Part shown: positions 33,781 through 42,108 of the stretch, piece after piece
Layout of the letters: every line of letters begins with the position of its first letter
Position numbering within the stretch: the stretch's first letter is position 1
Assembly: GCA_963824645.1 (NCBI GenBank)
Contig: CAWGQC010000005.1
Coordinates: 186,001-250,000 of the forward strand
Length of the DNA stretch: 64,000 nt
Direction of reading: 5' to 3'
Origin: Bog-756 sp963824645
GTDB lineage: Bacteria > Actinomycetota > Acidimicrobiia > Acidimicrobiales > RAAP-2
The notes under the pieces: generated by a model
The model's database searches: none
The model's input: the letters and a program-made list of their open reading frames with translations, nothing else
Told to the model about the DNA's origin: nothing
Made by a program: the position numbers and the translations under genes

Positions 33781-35571
33781 GTGACGGGTGAGCCGGAGGG
33801 CGTGGGCGGCGAGTGGGAGGGTATAGGAGGCGAGCCGAAAGACCCCGAACCGGCCCCGGCGGCCTCTGATCGGCTCCAAAACGTGGTGTGGCCGTCCTAC
33901 GACCCCGGTGACTTCTACGACGAGCTGGTGGGCCCGGAGGGTGATCCGCGACCGGCGGCGGCCGCTCTGTGGCGCTACTTCGCCGAGTTGGGACCCGAGG
34001 CCCTGGCCGAACGGCAGGACGCCGCCGACCACGAGATGCGCACCATCGGGGTCACCTTCACCGTCTACGAGGGTTCGGCCGGAGTCGACCGGCCCTGGCC
34101 CTTCGACATCATTCCCCGGATCATGCCTTCCGACGAGTGGCACACCATCGAAGCCGGCCTGGTCCAGAGGCTGAACGCCCTCAACCTGTTCATCGACGAC
34201 GTGTACCACGATCAACGGTGCGTGAGCTCGGGCGTGGTCCCATCCGAGCTGGTGTCCGGGTCCCCGAACTTCCGGCGGGAATGCGTCGGTGTCGACCCTC
34301 CCGGTGGCATCTGGGCCCATATCTGCGGGAGCGACCTGATACGGGATGCCGAGGGGACCGTCTACGTACTGGAGGACAACCTCCGGGTCCCCTCGGGCGT
34401 CTCCTATCTTCTCGAGAACCGGATCGTAGCCAAACACGTGTTCCCCGAACTCTTCCGGCACTACAGCATCGAGCCGGTCGACCCCTACATCGGGCGCCTG
34501 GCCAGCCTGCTGGCTTCGGTGTCGCCGTCCACCGGCGATCCGACCCTGGTGGTGCTCACCCCCGGGATCTACAACTCGGCCTACTTCGAACACGCCTTCC
34601 TGGCCCAGCAGCTGGGGGTGGAGCTGGTCGAAGGCAACGACCTGGTCGTCCTGGACGACGATTGCGTCTATGCCCGGACCATCGACGGGCTCCAACGGGT
34701 CGACGTCATCTACCGCCGGATCGATGACCTGTTCCTCGACCCCGAAGCCTTCCGGCCCGATTCGATGCTGGGTGTGCCTGGCCTGATGCGGGCCTGGCGG
34801 GCGGGGCGGGTCGCTCTGGTCAATGCGCCGGGGGCGGGAATCGCCGACGACAAGAAGGTCTATTCCTACGTCCCCGACATCATCCGGTTCTTCCTCGACG
34901 AGGAACCCATCCTCGACACGGTGCCCACGCTGCGTTGCAGCGACGAAGACTCGCGTCACTTCGTCCTCCAGAATCTGGAGCGATTGGTGGTCAAACCGGC
35001 CAACGAATCGGGGGGTTCGGGCGTCGTGGTGGGAACACAGGCCACTCCGATCCAACTCGAGGAAGTGGCCGGTGAGATCAACCATGCGCCGAGCCGGTGG
35101 GTGGCCCAGCCTGTCATCCCCCTCTCCACCGCCCCGACGCTGTGCGAGGGAACCGTGGCCCCCCGACATGTGGACCTCCGCCCCTTCACCCTGCTCGGGC
35201 CCGAGGGCGCCTACGTCACCCGTGGCGGGCTGACCCGGGTGGCCCGACGGCGCGGCTCCCTGGTGGTCAATTCGTCCCAGGGCGGCGGCAGCAAAGACAC
35301 CTGGGTGGTCGACACCAGTGACGCAGCCCATGCCACACTGGCCACCAGGCGGTCCTCGTCCCGACCGGACCGCCCCCCCCAGGGCAGGCCATCGGACCCG
35401 AGCGGCCAGGACCAGACGCAGAGGCAGACCACGAACCGGGCCCGGGAACAGACACAGTCACGAGGGCACACCGAGGGACGCGGGGCACCGGCCCCACACA
35501 CCGCACAAGCACGACCACATGAACCCCACGCACCCGAAGGAGAGGTCCATGCTGCTGGCACGAATGGCTGA
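33781..35571 (+). CDS. Circularly permuted ATP-grasp type 2 protein (copy A)
   Basis: A 596-residue protein of the circularly permuted ATP-grasp group (DUF404/DUF407), predicted to form peptide or amide bonds from ATP. Diagnostic blocks are YDELVGPEGDPRPAAAAL, PFDIIPRIMPSDEWHTIEAG, the acidic block FIDDVYHDQ, VLEDNLRVPSGVSYLLENR, LTPGIYNSAYFEHAFLAQQL, NAPGAGIADDKKVYSYVPD, the nucleotide-binding VVKPANESGGSGVVVG, and YVTRGGLTRVA...GGGSKDTWVV. These key motifs are intact, so it is probably active. A roughly 90-residue Gln/Arg/His-rich tail ends inside the next gene; a C8 run at 35373-35380 makes its frame slightly suspect. GTG at 33781 follows AGGGGG; GTG 33748 is an alternative start. Confidence 0.88.
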   Translation: MTGEPEGVGGEWEGIGGEPKDPEPAPAASDRLQNVVWPSYDPGDFYDELVGPEGDPRPAAAALWRYFAELGPEALAERQDAADHEMRTIGVTFTVYEGSAGVDRPWPFDIIPRIMPSDEWHTIEAGLVQRLNALNLFIDDVYHDQRCVSSGVVPSELVSGSPNFRRECVGVDPPGGIWAHICGSDLIRDAEGTVYVLEDNLRVPSGVSYLLENRIVAKHVFPELFRHYSIEPVDPYIGRLASLLASVSPSTGDPTLVVLTPGIYNSAYFEHAFLAQQLGVELVEGNDLVVLDDDCVYARTIDGLQRVDVIYRRIDDLFLDPEAFRPDSMLGVPGLMRAWRAGRVALVNAPGAGIADDKKVYSYVPDIIRFFLDEEPILDTVPTLRCSDEDSRHFVLQNLERLVVKPANESGGSGVVVGTQATPIQLEEVAGEINHAPSRWVAQPVIPLSTAPTLCEGTVAPRHVDLRPFTLLGPEGAYVTRGGLTRVARRRGSLVVNSSQGGGSKDTWVVDTSDAAHATLATRRSSSRPDRPPQGRPSDPSGQDQTQRQTTNRAREQTQSRGHTEGRGAPAPHTAQARPHEPHAPEGEVHAAGTNG

Positions 35572-36583
35572 AGCCGTCTACTGGGCGGGACGGTACCTCG
35601 AGCGCAGCGAGTGCACGGCCCGCATCGTCCAGGTGCACACCGACACCCATGTCGACATGCCGGTCGGTGAGGATGTCGGATGGGAGCCGCTGCTGGCCAT
35701 CGCCGGCGTCGACGGACTCTTCGCCGAGCACTATCCGGAATCGGGCGATGACCAGCACCGCCCCCGGAGCACCGGTTCGGCCACCGGCCGGGGGCCAGAG
35801 GTCAACCCTGTCGGGCCCGTCGAGGAGGACGTCATCGAATATCTCCTCCACAGCCCCGACAATCCGTCGTCGATCCTGGCTTCGATCTGCGCCGCCCGCG
35901 AGAACCTGAGGGCGGCACGGCCGGTGATCCCCCGGGAGGCGTGGGAAGCCGGAAACAACCTCTGGCTGGTCTGTTCCGACAACCTCGACGAGACATTCAG
36001 CCGGGAGGGCCGCGTCCAATGGCTCCGGCGAGTGATCGCCGGGTGCCAGCGGATCAACGGCATTCTCCTCGGAACCATGAGCCGCGACGAAGCCATGTCC
36101 TTCCTGTCCATCGGCCAGAGTCTCGAACGGGCCGATCTGACCACCCGGGTTCTCGATGTGCGATCGGAGAACCTGCACCCTCAGCACGGGGATGACCCCT
36201 ACGACGCCGTCCGCTGGATGGCTGTACTGCGGTCGTTGGCCGCCTATCAGTCATTCCGGCGGGCCATGCCCGCCCGTCCGCAAGGTGGGTCGACGCTGCG
36301 CTTCCTCTTGCAGGACGACCGGTTTCCTCGCGCCGTGAGTGCCTGTTTGACCGAGTCCCGTTCCCAGCTCAAGGGTCTGGCCCGGGCTGAAGACGCTCTG
36401 GATGCCTGTGCCGATGCAGCCATGCTGGTGGCCTCGGCCGCGGTGCCTCGCCTCTCGCTGGGCGGTCTGAGTGAGTTTCTGGACGAGGTCCAGGTGTCGC
36501 TGGCCGCCATCCACCGCCGGATCGACGACACCTATTTCCGACCTTCGTTCGTCGGGTGGCTGCCCTCGTCAGTGGCGTCGTGA
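35549..36583 (+). CDS. Alpha-E domain protein (DUF403)
   Basis: A 344-residue all-helical alpha-E protein, the usual partner of permuted ATP-grasp enzymes. The start MLLARMAEAVYWAGRYLERS with following ECTARIVQVHTDTHVD is typical, as are SICAARENLRAARPVIPREAW and FLSIGQSLERADLTTRVLDV. It is thought to serve as a helper or substrate-binding component in a ligase reaction, without known catalytic residues of its own. AGGAG lies upstream of the ATG at 35549; the gene overlaps the ATP-grasp tail by 23 bases. An insertion of about 30 residues (ESGDDQHRPRSTGSATGRGP) is specific to this protein. Confidence 0.87.
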   Translation: MLLARMAEAVYWAGRYLERSECTARIVQVHTDTHVDMPVGEDVGWEPLLAIAGVDGLFAEHYPESGDDQHRPRSTGSATGRGPEVNPVGPVEEDVIEYLLHSPDNPSSILASICAARENLRAARPVIPREAWEAGNNLWLVCSDNLDETFSREGRVQWLRRVIAGCQRINGILLGTMSRDEAMSFLSIGQSLERADLTTRVLDVRSENLHPQHGDDPYDAVRWMAVLRSLAAYQSFRRAMPARPQGGSTLRFLLQDDRFPRAVSACLTESRSQLKGLARAEDALDACADAAMLVASAAVPRLSLGGLSEFLDEVQVSLAAIHRRIDDTYFRPSFVGWLPSSVAS

Positions 36584-36599
36584 TCGACACCGTCGGGTG

Positions 36600-39290
36600 G
36601 TGACGGCGGCGACCACCACCCCGGCTACGGGTGGAGGGTTCGGGCCACCGACCGATGGGAACCTGCTGACTGACTACGCACCGGTGGAGGGTCGGTCCGA
36701 CGAGTACCTGGGCACTGACGGACGTGTGCGGCCCCGCTGGACTCGGGTAGCGGCCGAATTCGAAGCGCTCGGTCGCCCAGGACTGGTCGACCGCCGATCG
36801 GAGCTGGCTCGACTACTGCGCAATGAGGGTGCCACTTACAACGTCACCGACGGCGACCGGTGGCGCCGCCAGCCATGGCTGCTCGATCCGTGCCCCTTGG
36901 TGCTGGAGGAAGGTGAATGGAGCGCCCTCGAGGAGGCGGTGGCTCAACGGGTCTCTCTACTCGACGAGGTCCTCGGTGATGTCTACGGCCCACAGCGACT
37001 GATCAACTCCGGTCTCATACCGGCGGAGATCGTCCTCGGAAACCCGGCCTTCCTGCGCCCCTGCGTCGGGATGGGTGCCCCTGACCCCCTGCGGCTGTTT
37101 CTGGCTGCCCTCGATGTCGTGCGCGACGCCGACGGTTGTTTCCGATCGATCGGTGATCGGACCCAGGTCCCGTCCGGCCTCGGTTATGCCTTGGTCAACC
37201 GAACCATTCTCTCCCGGGTGCTGCCCTCCCTCCACCGGGAATCGGGCGTCGAAAGGCTGGCGGCGTTCTTCCGCGGCATCCGGGCCGGCGTAGTCTCGGT
37301 GGCGCCCGAAGGGGTGGACGATCCCCGGGTCGTCATCCTGACCCCCGGGCCGCTGAGTGAGACCTACTTCGAGCACGCCTATCTCGCCTCCTACCTCGGC
37401 TACTCCCTGGTCGAGGGACGCGACCTCGTCGTGCAGAACAATCGGGTCTGGGTTCGTTCCTTGAGCGGATTCGATCCGGTCGACGTGGTCATCCGCCGGG
37501 TCGACGACCAGTGGTGCGATCCGGTGGAGTTGCGCGCCGATTCGTTGCTGGGTGTGCCGGGGCTGCTCGAAGTCGCCCGTCGGGGACGGGTGGCCGTGAT
37601 CAACCCGATCGGGACTGGCATTCTGGAAGACCCCGCTCTGGCCGGCTTGCTCGAGTCCCTCGCACCCACCGTCCTGGGCGAGGATCTGATGCTGCGGGGT
37701 CCGGCCACCTGGTGGTGTGGTCGTCCGAAGGAACTCAGCCATGTGCTGGCTGACTTAGGTGGCCTGATCCTTACCCGGGTCGGGTCCCCCAGCTCGCCGC
37801 CACCGATCGTGGGGTCGACGCTCTCGAAGGCGGAGAGGGAGGAGCTGCGTGCCCGCATTCGAGCCAAACCGGGTGAATGGCTGGGCCACGAGATCATCGA
37901 ACCATCCACCGTTCCCACGGTGACGGCCACCGGATCACTCGAGCCACGGCCGGCCGTGCTGCGCACATTTTCCGTCCGGGCCGGAGACAACGACAACATC
38001 CAAAAGGGGAACGGCGGCCGGCACGGTTTTGCCGTGCTGCCCGGGGGCCTCACCCGGGTGGGAGACAGCCCCGACTCGCTGATCGTCTCGAGTGGAGGTG
38101 GAGGCCCGAGCAAGGACACCTGGATCACGTCGGCCACACCGGCCCTCCAACAGAGCACCTGGCTGCGATGGCCCCGGACGGCCATACGGACCGGGAGCGG
38201 TTCGACCGGCGATGGGCCCCTTCCCGGTCGGGTGGCGGCCCAGCTCTTCGTGCTCGGACGCACCGGAGAGCACGCCGAGTTGGTCATCCGGCTCATCCGC
38301 ACCGTCCTCTCCCGGCTCGACCAACCGCTCAGCGTCGGAGCCGACGGCGCCGAGTCCCTGCAGGTTCTGCTGGCCGCCCTGGACTCGGTCTCCGCCTTCG
38401 ATTCGGTGACAGAGCCCGAAGCCGTCGCCCGAGGGGCGGTGGAGCCTGACCCGGTCCGAGTCGACGGAACGACCTTCGACGTCCCCCCTGACCGCCGGGC
38501 CCTCTCGCTGCTCCTCGACGCCCGGGTGGCCGGGAGCCTGGTCGCCTCGTTGAGCCTGCTGGTCGATGCCGCCTATTCGGTCCGCGAACAGCTGTCCGGC
38601 GATACCTGGCAGTTGGTGGGAGACGTCGAGGAGGAATTGGCCCGGCTGCGCAACCGGCCGCCCACCCAACTGGTGGCCCTGCACTCCAACCTCCAACGCG
38701 TGCTCCAGGCCTTACTGGCGCTGTCCGGTCTCAGCGCTGAGAACATGGAGAGGGATGCGGTGTGGCTCTTCCTCGATGCCGGACGGCGACTGGAACGGGC
38801 TCAGTCGTTGGTCAGGCTCATGCGGGCGCTGCTGGTCCGTCGCCGAGCGGCTGTCGTCGAGGACCTCTTGCTCGAGTCCCTGCTGAAGACATCGGAGAGT
38901 CTGATGATCTTCCGCCGACGGTCCGGGTCGGTCATAGGGGTGGCCGGAGCAGTGGACCTTCTCGTCTATGACGCCGCCAACCCGCGCAGTGTCGTCTATC
39001 AACTGGATCGCCTGTTCGATCATCTGGCCGGTCTGCCGGGCCGATCGCCCTCCCCCGATCCCGGTCACGACGAGCAGCTGGTCCGACGGATTGCAACCAC
39101 TCTTCAACGTACCGACGCACAGCGGATGGCCGTTGTGGATCCCGAGAATGACCAGCGTACCAACCTCGACATCGTGCTCGGAGAGGTCGATGGCCTGCTG
39201 GGCGAGCTCCTCGACAGCCTGCGGTCCACCTTCTTCATGCACGAGCGGCTGTCGATACTGGCCGGTGGCCAACGGGATGCGCTGGAATAG
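36600..39290 (+). CDS. Fused permuted ATP-grasp plus alpha-E protein (copy B), with degraded ATP motif
   Basis: An 896-residue fusion. Residues about 30-520 resemble copy A: VEEGEWSALEEAVAQRVSLL-type block, VYGPQRLINSGLIPAEIVLG, LTPGPLSETYFEHAYLASYL, GVPGLLEVARRGRVAVINPI, ATWWCGRPKELSHVLADLGG, FAVLPGGLTRVGDSPDSLIV and GGGPSKDTWITS. Residues about 540-890 form an alpha-E domain (AAQLFVLGRTGEHAELVIRL, ENMERDAVWLFLDAGRRLER). Where copy A has VVKPANESGGSG, this protein reads LILTRVGSPSSPP, losing the Lys-Pro and Gly-rich loop, so ATP use is doubtful. The start is taken as the GTG at 36600, 16 bases after the previous stop. Confidence 0.85.
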   Translation: MTAATTTPATGGGFGPPTDGNLLTDYAPVEGRSDEYLGTDGRVRPRWTRVAAEFEALGRPGLVDRRSELARLLRNEGATYNVTDGDRWRRQPWLLDPCPLVLEEGEWSALEEAVAQRVSLLDEVLGDVYGPQRLINSGLIPAEIVLGNPAFLRPCVGMGAPDPLRLFLAALDVVRDADGCFRSIGDRTQVPSGLGYALVNRTILSRVLPSLHRESGVERLAAFFRGIRAGVVSVAPEGVDDPRVVILTPGPLSETYFEHAYLASYLGYSLVEGRDLVVQNNRVWVRSLSGFDPVDVVIRRVDDQWCDPVELRADSLLGVPGLLEVARRGRVAVINPIGTGILEDPALAGLLESLAPTVLGEDLMLRGPATWWCGRPKELSHVLADLGGLILTRVGSPSSPPPIVGSTLSKAEREELRARIRAKPGEWLGHEIIEPSTVPTVTATGSLEPRPAVLRTFSVRAGDNDNIQKGNGGRHGFAVLPGGLTRVGDSPDSLIVSSGGGGPSKDTWITSATPALQQSTWLRWPRTAIRTGSGSTGDGPLPGRVAAQLFVLGRTGEHAELVIRLIRTVLSRLDQPLSVGADGAESLQVLLAALDSVSAFDSVTEPEAVARGAVEPDPVRVDGTTFDVPPDRRALSLLLDARVAGSLVASLSLLVDAAYSVREQLSGDTWQLVGDVEEELARLRNRPPTQLVALHSNLQRVLQALLALSGLSAENMERDAVWLFLDAGRRLERAQSLVRLMRALLVRRRAAVVEDLLLESLLKTSESLMIFRRRSGSVIGVAGAVDLLVYDAANPRSVVYQLDRLFDHLAGLPGRSPSPDPGHDEQLVRRIATTLQRTDAQRMAVVDPENDQRTNLDIVLGEVDGLLGELLDSLRSTFFMHERLSILAGGQRDALE

Positions 39291-39295
39291 ACCTT

Positions 39296-40183
39296 GTGAA
39301 GTACCAGATCGTCCACTGCACCCACTACCGCTACGACGCGCCCGTAACCCGTTGTCGCAACGAGGCCCACCTGCGGCCCCGGGACACCACCGACCAGCAC
39401 TGTCTGACCAACGACATGACGGTCGAGCCGGCCCCCACCAGCTGGTCCGAACGGACTGATTTCTTCGGCAATCCGGTTGCTTCCTTTGCCGTGGACGGGC
39501 CGTTCGACGAGTTGACCGTCATCTCGACCAGCTCGGTGAGCGTTTCCAAACCCGGCGAAGTGCCCGACATCAAGATGACGTGGGAGGAGGTCCGTGAACT
39601 CCTGACCACCGATCTGGGGGCCACGTCCCTGGCGGCGCGGGAGTTCTCCTTCGAATCCCCGTTGGTCGAGCTGGCCCCGGATCTCCGTCAGTACGCCGAA
39701 CCCTCCTTTCCGGCCGGCCGCCCCGTGGTCGACGCGGTCATCGAGCTCACGGAGAGGATCTTCGTGGACTTCCTCTACGATCCGGGCTTCACCACCGTTA
39801 CGACGCCCCTCGACGACGTGTTGCGCTTTCGCCGAGGCGTCTGCCAGGACTTCGCCCATCTGGCCGTCGGTTGTTTCCGTTCGATGGGTCTGGCGGCCCG
39901 TTACGTGAGCGGGTATCTCGAGACGGCCCCGCCGGCGGGACAGAAGCGCATGGTGGGAGCGGACGCCTCCCATGCCTGGCCGTCGGTGTTCGTTCCGGGG
40001 TGGGGCTGGCTCGACGTCGATCCCACCAACGACCAGATCGTGGGGTCGACCTACGTGACCACCGCGTGGGGCCGGGATTACGCCGATGTCACCCCGCTCA
40101 AGGGCATCGTCTTCGGTGGCGGTAGCTCTCACTCGTTGGCCGTGTCGGTGGATGTCGTCCGGTCTCCCGACGTGATCGACTGA
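39296..40183 (+). CDS. Transglutaminase-like cysteine peptidase family protein
   Basis: A 295-residue protein with an N-terminal bacterial-transglutaminase domain (YQIVHCTHYRYDAPVTRCRN) and a transglutaminase-like papain-fold core. The triad is visible: Cys in RRGVCQDFAHLAVGCFRSMG, His in ASHAWPSVFVPGWGW and Asp in LDVDPTNDQIVG. Such proteins are encoded beside permuted ATP-grasp and alpha-E genes, and are predicted to hydrolyse or trim the peptides those enzymes make. Start is GTG, five bases after the fused gene's stop. It is the last member of the cassette and converges with the haemoglobin gene. No export signal is seen. Confidence 0.9.
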   Translation: MKYQIVHCTHYRYDAPVTRCRNEAHLRPRDTTDQHCLTNDMTVEPAPTSWSERTDFFGNPVASFAVDGPFDELTVISTSSVSVSKPGEVPDIKMTWEEVRELLTTDLGATSLAAREFSFESPLVELAPDLRQYAEPSFPAGRPVVDAVIELTERIFVDFLYDPGFTTVTTPLDDVLRFRRGVCQDFAHLAVGCFRSMGLAARYVSGYLETAPPAGQKRMVGADASHAWPSVFVPGWGWLDVDPTNDQIVGSTYVTTAWGRDYADVTPLKGIVFGGGSSHSLAVSVDVVRSPDVID

Positions 40184-40257
40184 CGGCTGGCCTCCGGCCC
40201 GTGGAACCGGCCCGTGGCACCGTGACCCGGATGTCGCTCGTCGACGGATGTCGATGA

Positions 40258-40770
40258 TCAGACGGCGGTGTTGATCAGGCTCCGGGCGGCCATGGCCAGG
40301 TAGTCGAGAAGCTCGGCCTCGTCGGCCGGGTCCATGCCGGCTTGTCGCACGGCCGACGTCATGTGCCGCAGCCAGGCATCGGCCTGGGCGGTGCCGATGG
40401 CGAAGGGTGTGTGTCGCATCCGGAGCCGGGGGTGGCCCCGCTGCTCGCTGTACCAACGAGGACCTCCCCAGTACTGCATGAGAAAGAGGGCCAGGTGGGC
40501 CTTCGACTCGGTCAGATCCTCTGGATAAAGGGGCCGGAGGAGGGGATCGGCCACCACCCCGGCATAGAAGCGTTCGACCAGCTCGTCGAAAAAGGCCTTC
40601 CCACCCCATCGCTCGAAGGCCGTGCTTTCTTCCCGGCTTGCCGGGCCGGCTGCCGCCCCGGGCCCTCGGACCGGTTGGGGACGACTCGGCACTCCGCTGG
40701 TGGCCGAGCCGGTCTCATCGGAAGGACCTTCAACTCCGTCGGAACTCGGGTTCGCGCTGTCGGATGCCAC
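40258..40770 (-). CDS. glbO: Group II truncated haemoglobin (TrHbO-like)
   Basis: A 170-residue protein whose last 125 residues are a 2-on-2 globin of the TrHbO class: FERWGGKAFFDELVERFYAG, ADPLLRPLYPEDLTESKAHL, the distal-side FLMQYWGGPRWYSEQRGHPR, and the proximal His in LRMRHTPFAIG. The invariant Trp of the G helix appears in ADAWLRHM. It binds O2 and may protect against oxidative or nitrosative stress. The N-terminal 45 residues are a Ser/Pro-rich leader. The GTG at 40770 is chosen; the frame is open to 40860, which would overlap the divergent gene's leader region. Confidence 0.9.
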   Translation of the reverse strand: MASDSANPSSDGVEGPSDETGSATSGVPSRPQPVRGPGAAAGPASREESTAFERWGGKAFFDELVERFYAGVVADPLLRPLYPEDLTESKAHLALFLMQYWGGPRWYSEQRGHPRLRMRHTPFAIGTAQADAWLRHMTSAVRQAGMDPADEAELLDYLAMAARSLINTAV

Positions 40771-40860
40771 GCTCCGACTGTACGCCGACCTCGGATAGCC
40801 TCGGACCGATCGACAACCAGCCGGACGCCGGCCAAAGGCGCAACGGCCAAAGGGGTTCAC

Positions 40861-42108
40861 GTGTTCGAATGGTCAGAAGAGCAATTGATGGTTCGAGATG
40901 CTGTTCGTCGGTTCATCGAAGCCGAGGTCGTCCCCAACATCGAACAGCTGGAACACGGGGACATGACGCCCTACGGGATCATCCGCAAGCTCTACGCCAC
41001 TTTTGGAATGGACCAGCTGGCCCACGACCGGTTCAAGACGCAATTGAGCCGCAAGGTGACGGGCGGAACGGATCGCCATGGGGCGGAGAAGCCAGAGCGG
41101 GCGGCCCGTTCGGGCGACGGTGGAGCGGCAGCCATGACCCTCATTCCCATCATCGAAATGTGCCACTACTGCCCCGGCATCGTGACCGCCATGGGCGTAA
41201 GTGTGGGCCTGGCCGCCGGAACCATCATGAAGGAGGGGACACCAGCCCAGATGGAGCGATGGGGTCTGGATCTGCTCACGGCAGACAAGATCGGAGCGTG
41301 GGCCATCACCGAACCGGACTCGGGGTCCGATGCCCTGGGCGGAATGAAGTCGACGGCACGGCGAGACGGCGACGAGTACGTCCTCAACGGCAACAAGACG
41401 TTCATCACCAACGGACCCTACGCCGACACCATCGTCTTTTACGCCAAGCTCGATGACGGATCCGACACCCCGATTCGCGATCGGCGGGTGCTCACCTTTG
41501 TCCTCGACAAGGGCACTGCCGGACTCGAACAGTCCAAGCCCTTCCGCAAGATGGGGCTCCACTCCTCGCCCACCGGAGAGCTGTTCCTGACTGACGTTCG
41601 TGTCGGAAAGGCGAACCTGCTCGGGGAGACAGAGGCGGAACGACCCGGAGGTGGGCGGGAGTCGGCCAAGGGCAACTTCGTCACCGAGCGGGCGGGCCTG
41701 GCCGCCATGTCGCTCGGCGTCATCGAGGAGTGCCTGGCGCTATCCGTGGAGTACGCCAAGAACCGCACGTTGTGGGGACAACCCATCGGGGACCGACAGC
41801 TCATCCAGCTCAAGTTGGCCAACATGGAGGTGGCCCGCCTCAACGTCCAGAACCTGGTCTTCCGACACATCGAACTGTCGGCCGCAGGCAAGAGCCTGTC
41901 GCTGGCCGAGGCCTCGGCGATGAAGCTCTATGCGGCGCGGGCGGCCTCGGACGTGGCTATGGAGGCGGTCCAGCTCTTCGGGGGAAACGGGTACATGGCG
42001 GAGTTCCGCGTCGAGCAATTGGCCCGGGATGCCAAGGTGTTCCAGATCTACGCCGGCACGGACGAGATCCAGGTCACCCACATCGCCAAGGACCTTCTCA
42101 GCCGTTGA
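40861..42108 (+). CDS. Acyl-CoA dehydrogenase
   Basis: A 415-residue FAD-dependent acyl-CoA dehydrogenase. Visible features are the N-terminal helix FEWSEEQLMVRDAVRRFIEA, the flavin-binding GAWAITEPDSGSDALGGMKS, YVLNGNKTFITNGPYADTIV, the TERAGLAAMSLGVIEECLAL helix, RTLWGQPIGDRQLIQLKLAN, and the C-terminal QLFGGNGYMAEFRVEQLARD with YAGTDEIQ. The catalytic Glu position near the C-terminus is not certain by eye. A 30-residue insert (RKVTGGTDRHGAEKPERA...) in the N-terminal domain is uncommon. GTG start, preceded by AAAGGGG. It likely serves fatty-acid or amino-acid breakdown. It overlaps the convergent transporter by 11 bases. Confidence 0.92.
   Translation: MFEWSEEQLMVRDAVRRFIEAEVVPNIEQLEHGDMTPYGIIRKLYATFGMDQLAHDRFKTQLSRKVTGGTDRHGAEKPERAARSGDGGAAAMTLIPIIEMCHYCPGIVTAMGVSVGLAAGTIMKEGTPAQMERWGLDLLTADKIGAWAITEPDSGSDALGGMKSTARRDGDEYVLNGNKTFITNGPYADTIVFYAKLDDGSDTPIRDRRVLTFVLDKGTAGLEQSKPFRKMGLHSSPTGELFLTDVRVGKANLLGETEAERPGGGRESAKGNFVTERAGLAAMSLGVIEECLALSVEYAKNRTLWGQPIGDRQLIQLKLANMEVARLNVQNLVFRHIELSAAGKSLSLAEASAMKLYAARAASDVAMEAVQLFGGNGYMAEFRVEQLARDAKVFQIYAGTDEIQVTHIAKDLLSR

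Noticed and set aside
33688..35331. A 547-codon minus-strand open frame opposite the first ATP-grasp gene
   Set aside because: His/Gly/Val-rich shadow of a gene with clear family motifs on the plus strand.
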